The position numbers and the translations under genes are program-made. A DNA stretch of 11,864 bases from Bacteroidales bacterium 45-6 (GTDB lineage: Bacteria > Bacteroidota > Bacteroidia > Bacteroidales > Dysgonomonadaceae), in the NCBI GenBank assembly GCA_001897035.1, contig MKRS01000268.1, positions 1 to 11,864 of the forward strand. Reading direction: 5' to 3'. Below the pieces are notes generated by a model. The model was not told the DNA's origin, did not search any database, and was given only the letters and a program-made list of their open reading frames with translations. Numbering within the stretch: position 1 is the first letter of the stretch; each line of letters starts with the position of its first letter. Shown here piece by piece: positions 7,709 to 11,864 of this stretch.

Positions 7709-8542
7709 CTACAAGCTGAGGGCGTTCTTCAGTAGTTTGTAGCCCGCCGCACTGGCCTTGATTTGCACGCCGTTTTTCAACGTGATGCGGTATGTTTGCT
7801 TTTCGAAGAGCTCCACTTTGGAAATGGCCAAGACATTCACGATGTAGGAGCGATGAATCCGAACGAACAGGTTGGCCGGGAGATGCAGCTCAAAATATTT
7901 CATCGTTTGTTCCTTCAGGAAGCGGCTGTTTGCGGTGTGGATCATGGTGTAGTCGCCTTCCGACTGGATGAATACGATGTCGGCGACCAGCACCACCTCT
8001 ATTTTTTGGCGCACCTTGATAGCGATCCGCTCGATGATTTCTTTGGGTTCCTGGCTGATTTCGGCGATAGCTTCGGTTTCTATTTTCTCCAGTTTTATTT
8101 CTTCTTCGTTCTCCTTGATTCTATTGAGGCTGTTGTTGTAGGCGTAAGCCGTGACGGTGAAGAAGCAGGTTCCCAGCAACGACTGCAAAGGTATTAACTG
8201 GGTCATCCACGAGCCGTCGCCGCTGTTGGTTTCAAGCAACAATTCCAAGACAAGATAGACTGCGGCGACCCAAGCTGCAACTGTAACGGCACCAAGGACG
8301 AAATAGCTGAAAGTGGCTTGCCACTTATTCTGCGTGGAATAATCGGCATATTTCAGCACGTTCCACAACGGCAGCGATATTCCCCCGAATAAATATCCGG
8401 ATGCAAATCCCCAGGCGGCGCATTGGAGCTGCGATGTGGACGAAAGCGGTGCGACTGCGAAGCTTATCGCCACAGAAACCACAGTCCATAGCAGGATGTA
8501 GAGCAGCAGGAGAACTCTGTTTTGAAAGACAGGGTGTTCCAT
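7709..8542 (-). CDS. Membrane-anchored LytTR-family transcriptional regulator
   Basis: This 277-residue protein has about four hydrophobic segments in its first 137 residues (roughly 10-32, 42-62, 76-103 and 115-136). A charged, probably helical linker follows (140-165, rich in Glu, Lys and Ile), then a LytTR DNA-binding domain from about 171 to the end. Typical LytTR pieces are VADIVFIQSEGDYTMIHT (186-203), FVRIHRSYIVNV (226-237) and the closing KNGVQIKAS. There is no receiver domain, so it is a one-component regulator held at the membrane, a form common in Bacteroidota. Its ATG comes 7 bp after the stop of the LiaF-like gene, so the two are almost surely one operon and the membrane partner may modulate it. 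Targets are unknown; LytTR proteins often regulate their own operon. Its stop TAG abuts the AraC gene's stop. Confidence 0.87.
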   Translation of the reverse strand: MEHPVFQNRVLLLLYILLWTVVSVAISFAVAPLSSTSQLQCAAWGFASGYLFGGISLPLWNVLKYADYSTQNKWQATFSYFVLGAVTVAAWVAAVYLVLELLLETNSGDGSWMTQLIPLQSLLGTCFFTVTAYAYNNSLNRIKENEEEIKLEKIETEAIAEISQEPKEIIERIAIKVRQKIEVVLVADIVFIQSEGDYTMIHTANSRFLKEQTMKYFELHLPANLFVRIHRSYIVNVLAISKVELFEKQTYRITLKNGVQIKASAAGYKLLKNALSL

Positions 8543-8549
8543 TAGGCAA

Positions 8550-9320
8550 TTAGTTTTTCAGTTCTCCGCCGCCGAAGACACACGAACCCTTGATGAGCAA
8601 TTTGCGCGAAGTATCAATGGTTTCGCTGCCGTAACGCTTGTCCTCGAATCCTCCAAGAACGGTATCCACTTTCAATTGGACGTTCCAATGGGAAGGAATA
8701 AGGATTTCGACACCACCGAACACTAAGTTTACTTCGAGCGTGGTGACACCTTCAGGCAAGCTGGTCCGCCGCAGGTCGAGTTTTGTCCCGCCAAACACCG
8801 AATTGATTTCTCCTCCTTTGAATTCAGGGTCGAGAACGATTTGCTCGCTTCCTCCAAACAGGTTGTCGATGTGCACACTTCCGCCGGTGGTACTGCTGTG
8901 GTGATGGAACATGTCGCGACGCTCTCGTCTGCACGAGCCGAACATTCCCGAGTTGGGAAACAGCCAGCGCAAGAACATAAAAGCCCCCAATATGATTAGG
9001 AACACGGGCCAATAGAGTTGCACAAAATCGGCCGGAATGAAGTTGAAAAAGCGGGGATCCACTTGGTTGATGACCGGCATAATGAAAAAGCCTCCCACGA
9101 TGAGCAACACGGTTCCGCTGAAATATTGTCTCTTCATGAATTTAACAAGCCCGATGAAGATGAGCAACATCTGCCAGGATATGAATATCCGTTTGTACTC
9201 GGCAGGAATCCAGCCCGTGTTCACTCCCAAGAGGATGACACCAACGGCAATCAATATAAAAGCCAAGGTTATTTTGCCGGATCGATGATCCTTGCGGCAA
9301 GGTCTGCTATTGTTTTCCAT
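8550..9320 (-). CDS. LiaF-like membrane protein with C-terminal FGG beta-repeat domain
   Basis: From the ATG at 9320 the protein is 256 residues. Four hydrophobic segments (about 17-33, 49-60, 68-82 and 102-119) form an N-terminal membrane domain like that of LiaF-type and DUF5668 proteins. A basic, histidine-rich linker (CRRERRDMFHHH, 130-141) leads to a C-terminal domain in which FGG-type turns recur: NLFGG (153-157), SVFGG (174-178), LVFGG (199-203), VLGGF (221-225) and CVFGGG (247-252). This spacing of about 21-26 residues is typical of the 'toastrack' beta fold of LiaF and cell-envelope-stress proteins. The frame stays open upstream to a TTG at 9350, but that codon lies inside the -7 promoter match, so 9320 is the better start. 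It is the first gene of a two-gene operon with the LytTR regulator. A sensing or inhibitory role in envelope stress is inferred. Confidence 0.83.
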   Translation of the reverse strand: MENNSRPCRKDHRSGKITLAFILIAVGVILLGVNTGWIPAEYKRIFISWQMLLIFIGLVKFMKRQYFSGTVLLIVGGFFIMPVINQVDPRFFNFIPADFVQLYWPVFLIILGAFMFLRWLFPNSGMFGSCRRERRDMFHHHSSTTGGSVHIDNLFGGSEQIVLDPEFKGGEINSVFGGTKLDLRRTSLPEGVTTLEVNLVFGGVEILIPSHWNVQLKVDTVLGGFEDKRYGSETIDTSRKLLIKGSCVFGGGELKN

Positions 9321-9347
9321 ATAAAATGTTTTATAATTTGTTTGATA

Positions 9348-9355
9348 CAAAGATA
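9348..9355 (-). promoter_or_regulatory. Candidate promoter of the LiaF-like/LytTR operon
   Basis: On the minus strand this is TATCTTTG, an exact TAnnTTTG Bacteroidota -7 element. A GTTG at 9377-9380, one base off the TTTG -33 consensus, lies 21 bases upstream, within the normal spacing. Predicted initiation is near 9341, about 20 bases before the ATG at 9320. The element covers the upstream TTG start candidate and so argues against that start. Confidence 0.55.
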
Positions 9356-9658
9356 TAGGCTACGGATGCCTTCTGGCAACAATAAATCGACAAATGGAGC
9401 AAAATTCCCGATAAAGATAGCCAAAAGGCGGTTTGTTTCAAGCGGGTTGGCCAGTAGATGTTGGCGCTTGCGAAGTGCTTGCCGGAGCAAGATCGATTTT
9501 TCTTGCAGGCAAAGATGTTCTCACCGGGAAGAGGCAGTCTTAAAATTAATCGGCAAAATAATCGCCGGATGTTTCGCCATTCCACGAAAATTTAGTTGCT
9601 TTGCACAGTTTTTTAGAAAATGAGCAGTGGAAATGCTGTTAATTGAAAATCAAATAGG
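9356..9658. other. Intergenic region between the LiaF-like gene and panC
   Basis: About 300 bases separate the divergent LiaF-like and panC genes. Short open frames exist here (for example about 84 codons on the minus strand, 9331-9585), but they show no recognisable domain and one runs through the promoter candidate, so I do not call a gene. The visible structure is a short hairpin, CTTGC-CGGA-GCAAG (9478-9491), followed by a T-rich stretch (9497-9501). Further CTTGC copies lie at about 9467-9471 and 9502-9506. GTTGGC also occurs twice within 9446-9466. A small RNA or a decayed gene cannot be excluded. Confidence 0.4.
9572..9603 (+). promoter_or_regulatory. Weak candidate promoter for panC
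   Basis: TTTC (9572-9575) and TTGCTTTG (9596-9603) are spaced by 20 bases and each differs at one position from the Bacteroidota -33 TTTG and -7 TAnnTTTG elements. Transcription from here would give a leader of roughly 50 bases before the panC ATG. No better match was found in the region, but the call is weak. Confidence 0.3.
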
Positions 9659-10510
9659 ATGATTGTAGTTACAACAACCGACCAGTTGGACGAATCCCTC
9701 TCCTCTTTTCGCAGCGAAGGGTGTTCCATCGGTTTTGTCCCCACGATGGGGGCCTTGCATCAAGGACACATCTCTTTGGTGAAACAATGTGTGGCCGACA
9801 ACGAGGTGAGCGTGGTGAGCATCTTTGTAAACCCAACACAATTTAACGACAAGAACGACCTTATCCACTATCCCCGAACTTTGGATGCTGACCTGACCTT
9901 GCTGGAACCCACTGGGGTGACGGTGGTTTTTGCTCCTGGAGTGGAAGATGTTTATCCCGAGGAAGATACGCGCCGGTTCGACTTCGGAATGCTGGACAAG
10001 GTGATGGAAGGCAAGCATCGCCCCGGACATTTCAACGGTGTGGCGCAAGTGGTGAGCCGCTTATTCGATTTGGTGAAACCCTACCGGGCGTATTTCGGTG
10101 AAAAGGATTTCCAGCAAGTGGCCATCATCCGTTCCATGGTGCAACAGCTCAACCTCCCGGTTGAAATAGTAGCCATGCCGATTGTCCGCGAAGCAGATGG
10201 TTTGGCTTTGAGCAGCCGAAACGCGCGTTTGGCACCTTCGCAACGTAAATTAGCGGTGAAAATATCGGAAGCTTTGACAAAAAGTCGTAACTTTGTAGGC
10301 CGAAGTTCGGTTCAGGACACTGTCAACTGGGTGGTGGATCAAATCAATGCGAACGAAGGCTTGCAGGTTGAATATTTCGAGATCGTAGATGGCAACAGCT
10401 TGCAAAGTATCAGTGAATGGCAAAATGCGGACTATGCGGTGGGTTGCATCACCGTCTTCTGTGGAGAAATAAGACTTATCGACAACATCACTTATTTTGC
10501 GAAGCAGTAA
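9659..10510 (+). CDS. panC: Pantoate--beta-alanine ligase (pantothenate synthetase)
   Basis: This 283-residue protein is a full-length PanC, the cytoplasmic enzyme that joins pantoate and beta-alanine through a pantoyl-adenylate to give pantothenate, the precursor of coenzyme A. The HIGH-type motif appears as [10 protein letters not shown] (28-37, with His34 and His37). Other family blocks are [13 protein letters not shown] (56-68), RPGHFNGV (121-128), GEKDFQQ (147-153) and [10 protein letters not shown] (182-191). The closing segment [17 protein letters not shown] is typical of Bacteroidales versions. The ATG at 9659 starts just ahead of the first conserved strand, and no upstream extension is needed. 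panD follows after 15 bp, so both enzymes of the final pantothenate steps are made from one transcript. Confidence 0.97.
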   Translation: MIVVTTTDQLDESLSSFRSEGCSIGFVPTMGALHQGHISLVKQCVADNEVSVVSIFVNPTQFNDKNDLIHYPRTLDADLTLLEPTGVTVVFAPGVEDVYPEEDTRRFDFGMLDKVMEGKHRPGHFNGVAQVVSRLFDLVKPYRAYFGEKDFQQVAIIRSMVQQLNLPVEIVAMPIVREADGLALSSRNARLAPSQRKLAVKISEALTKSRNFVGRSSVQDTVNWVVDQINANEGLQVEYFEIVDGNSLQSISEWQNADYAVGCITVFCGEIRLIDNITYFAKQ

Positions 10511-10525
10511 TGCAGGGAAAAAATT

Positions 10526-10879
10526 ATGACTATTGAAGTTATCAAATCGAAATTGCACAATGTGACTGTCACTGAGGCTAACCTCAACTACATTGGCAGC
10601 ATCACCATCGATGAGGACTTGATGGATGCTGTCAACATCATTGCCGGCGAAAAAGTGCAAATTGTGAACAACAATAATGGCGAACGTTTGGAAACCTACG
10701 TCATCAAAGGTGAACGCGGTTCCGGGGCTATCTGCTTGAATGGAGCTGCCGCCCGAAAGGTTCAGCCCGGCGATGTGGTTATCATCATGTCGTATGCTCA
10801 GATGGATTTTGAAGAAGCAAAAAATTTCAAACCATGGGTTGTGTTTCCGGATACGAAGACAAACAAGCTGGTGAAATAG
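10526..10879 (+). CDS. panD: Aspartate 1-decarboxylase proenzyme
   Basis: This 117-residue protein is PanD, which decarboxylates L-aspartate to beta-alanine and so feeds PanC encoded just upstream. The proenzyme cuts itself between Gly24 and Ser25 (in [16 protein letters not shown]), turning Ser25 into the catalytic pyruvoyl group. Other conserved parts are [35 protein letters not shown] and the [12 protein letters not shown] strand. Length fits the short PanD family (E. coli 126 residues). The ATG at 10526 follows the panC stop by 15 bp. A hairpin terminator candidate lies 36 bp after its stop, so panCD seems to be a two-gene operon. Confidence 0.97.
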   Translation: MTIEVIKSKLHNVTVTEANLNYIGSITIDEDLMDAVNIIAGEKVQIVNNNNGERLETYVIKGERGSGAICLNGAAARKVQPGDVVIIMSYAQMDFEEAKNFKPWVVFPDTKTNKLVK

Positions 10880-10914
10880 CGCTTCGGTAGCGATATTCTA
10901 CAGCTTTAGAGATA

Positions 10915-10948
10915 AAATGGCAACCATGCGAAAGTGTGGCTGCCATTT
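10915..10948. terminator. Hairpin, likely terminator after panCD
   Basis: AAATGGCAACCA (10915-10926) and TGGCTGCCATTT (10937-10948) pair at 11 of 12 positions around a 10-base loop. The flanks are A-rich on the left and pyrimidine-rich on the right (GCTTTCTC). It lies 36 bp past the panD stop and 48 bp before the next gene, where a terminator is expected. The T-run is poor, so a processing hairpin is an alternative. Confidence 0.6.
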
Positions 10949-10995
10949 GCTTTCTCGTATAATCCTCTATCAATTAGTTAAAAAAACAATTTTAC

Positions 10996-11864
10996 ATGTA
11001 TTCATACAAAAAAATAAGGGACGTAAGTTTTCCGATTATTCTTAGCTTATTGGCTCAAAACGTGATCCAGATCACCGACACCATCCTCATGGGAAGGGTG
11101 GGGGAGGTGGAATTCGGCGCCACGGGGCTTGCCGGGATTTACTATATCGCTTTCTTCATGCTGGCTTTTGGTTTCAGCATCGGGTGCCAGATCCTTATCA
11201 GTCGGCGTAACGGAGAACAACGTTACGACAAAATTGGAGGAATTGTTGTCCACGGAATCTTGTTTCTACTTGTGCTTGCCGTGGCATTGTTCGCCCTTTC
11301 GGCCTACATCACGCGGGAGCTTTTGCCGATGGCGATGAAGTCCCACGAAGTGTATGTGGCGGCAAAAGAATACCTTGACTGGCGGACGATGGGCTTCTTC
11401 TTTTCGTTTGTGAATGTGGTTTTCCGTGCTTTTTATGTCGGAATCACCCGGACGAAGGTGCTGACAATGAATGCTGTTGTGATGGCTATTGTCAACTTTG
11501 TGGCGGCTTACGGCCTGATCTTCGGACATTGGGGTTTGCCTCAGATGGGAATCGCCGGGGCGGGTTTGGCATCGGTTATTGCGGAAGCATCGTCGGTGGT
11601 GTTTTTCGTGGCCTACACCTGGTGGTCTGTCGATTTGAAAAAATACGGCTTTCTTATCCGCCGTTTGCAATTGCGCATCGTGAAGCAAGTGCTCAACATC
11701 ACGGTGTTCACGATGGTGCAATATTGCGTCTCCCTTTCCACCTGGTTTATATTTTTTCTGGCCATTGAAAACCACGGCGAGCGTGACTTAGCTATCACCA
11801 ACGTCATCCGGACGTTCTACATGGTGTTTTTCATTCCGATGAATGCCTTGTCAACCACGGCCAA
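10996..11864 (+). CDS. MATE-family multidrug/Na+ efflux transporter, C-terminus cut off
   Basis: An open frame starts at ATG 10996 (MYSYKKIRDVSFPIILSLLA) and runs to the window edge, giving 289 codons with no stop, about two thirds of a normal MATE protein of 440-460 residues. The N-terminus has the family pattern: a first membrane segment followed by QITDTILMGRVGEVEFGATG, then repeated hydrophobic segments with GFSIGCQILISRRNGEQ near the second and third. The middle loop GLPQMGIAGAGLASVIAEA is the usual MATE segment near TM5-6. Such proteins export drugs or other organic cations with Na+ or H+ influx; the substrate cannot be read from sequence. It is 116 bp after panD and separated from it by the hairpin, so it is probably its own transcript. 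Confidence 0.9.
   Translation, partial: MYSYKKIRDVSFPIILSLLAQNVIQITDTILMGRVGEVEFGATGLAGIYYIAFFMLAFGFSIGCQILISRRNGEQRYDKIGGIVVHGILFLLVLAVALFALSAYITRELLPMAMKSHEVYVAAKEYLDWRTMGFFFSFVNVVFRAFYVGITRTKVLTMNAVVMAIVNFVAAYGLIFGHWGLPQMGIAGAGLASVIAEASSVVFFVAYTWWSVDLKKYGFLIRRLQLRIVKQVLNITVFTMVQYCVSLSTWFIFFLAIENHGERDLAITNVIRTFYMVFFIPMNALSTTA

Noticed and set aside
9321..9350. Upstream TTG start adding ten residues to the LiaF-like protein
   Set aside because: The TTG lies inside an exact TAnnTTTG -7 element, so it would not be in the transcript; ATG at 9320 gives a normal N-terminus.
9331..9585. 84-codon minus-strand frame before the LiaF-like gene
   Set aside because: No domain was recognised, it crosses the promoter candidate, and its Cys/Leu/Ser-rich composition does not look like a typical gene here.
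11047..11775. Minus-strand frames of 68 and 169 codons over the MATE gene
   Set aside because: Both are antisense shadows of a clear MATE reading frame that stays open to the window edge.

Overview
This window looks like a chromosomal segment from a member of the Bacteroidota, most likely order Bacteroidales. The PanC and PanD proteins, the RhaM-type mutarotase, the rhamnulokinase-type sugar kinase and the membrane-anchored LytTR regulator all have a Bacteroidales look. Genes lack strong Shine-Dalgarno sequences, and two divergent or upstream regions carry exact matches to the Bacteroidota -7 promoter element TAnnTTTG. No mobile element, CRISPR array, tRNA or rRNA is visible.

Positions 1-6677 (minus strand) hold an L-fucose catabolic operon, read from right to left: L-fucose isomerase (fucI, 4890-6677), a RhaM-family mutarotase (4489-4878), a class II aldolase (fucA, 3838-4482), an FGGY kinase of the rhamnulokinase type acting as fuculokinase (fucK, 2294-3769) and the L-fucose:H+ symporter (fucP, 820-2217). 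A nucleotidyltransferase fused to the start of a GHMP-type sugar kinase follows (1-670, cut by the window edge). Together the first five import L-fucose, interconvert its anomers, isomerise it to L-fuculose, phosphorylate it and split it into dihydroxyacetone phosphate and L-lactaldehyde. A lactaldehyde reductase/dehydrogenase is not in the window. A divergent AraC-family regulator (6854-7708, plus) is the likely local controller.

Positions 7709-9320 (minus strand) hold a two-gene unit: a LiaF-like membrane protein with a C-terminal beta-repeat domain, then a membrane-anchored LytTR DNA-binding protein. It has its own Bacteroidota-type promoter near 9348-9355. Its last stop codon abuts the stop codon of the AraC gene with no base between them.

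Positions 9659-10879 (plus strand) hold panC and panD, the pantothenate branch that makes beta-alanine and joins it to pantoate. A hairpin terminator candidate lies at 10915-10948. From 10996 to the window end a MATE-family transporter begins and is cut off.

The window is mostly conventional metabolism. The points most worth a second look are the nucleotidyltransferase-kinase fusion at the end of the fucose operon, a His-to-Gln change at a metal-ligand position of the aldolase, the mix of fucose-type and rhamnose-type enzymes under an AraC regulator, a long hairpin between fucA and fucK, and the LiaF-like/LytTR pair.
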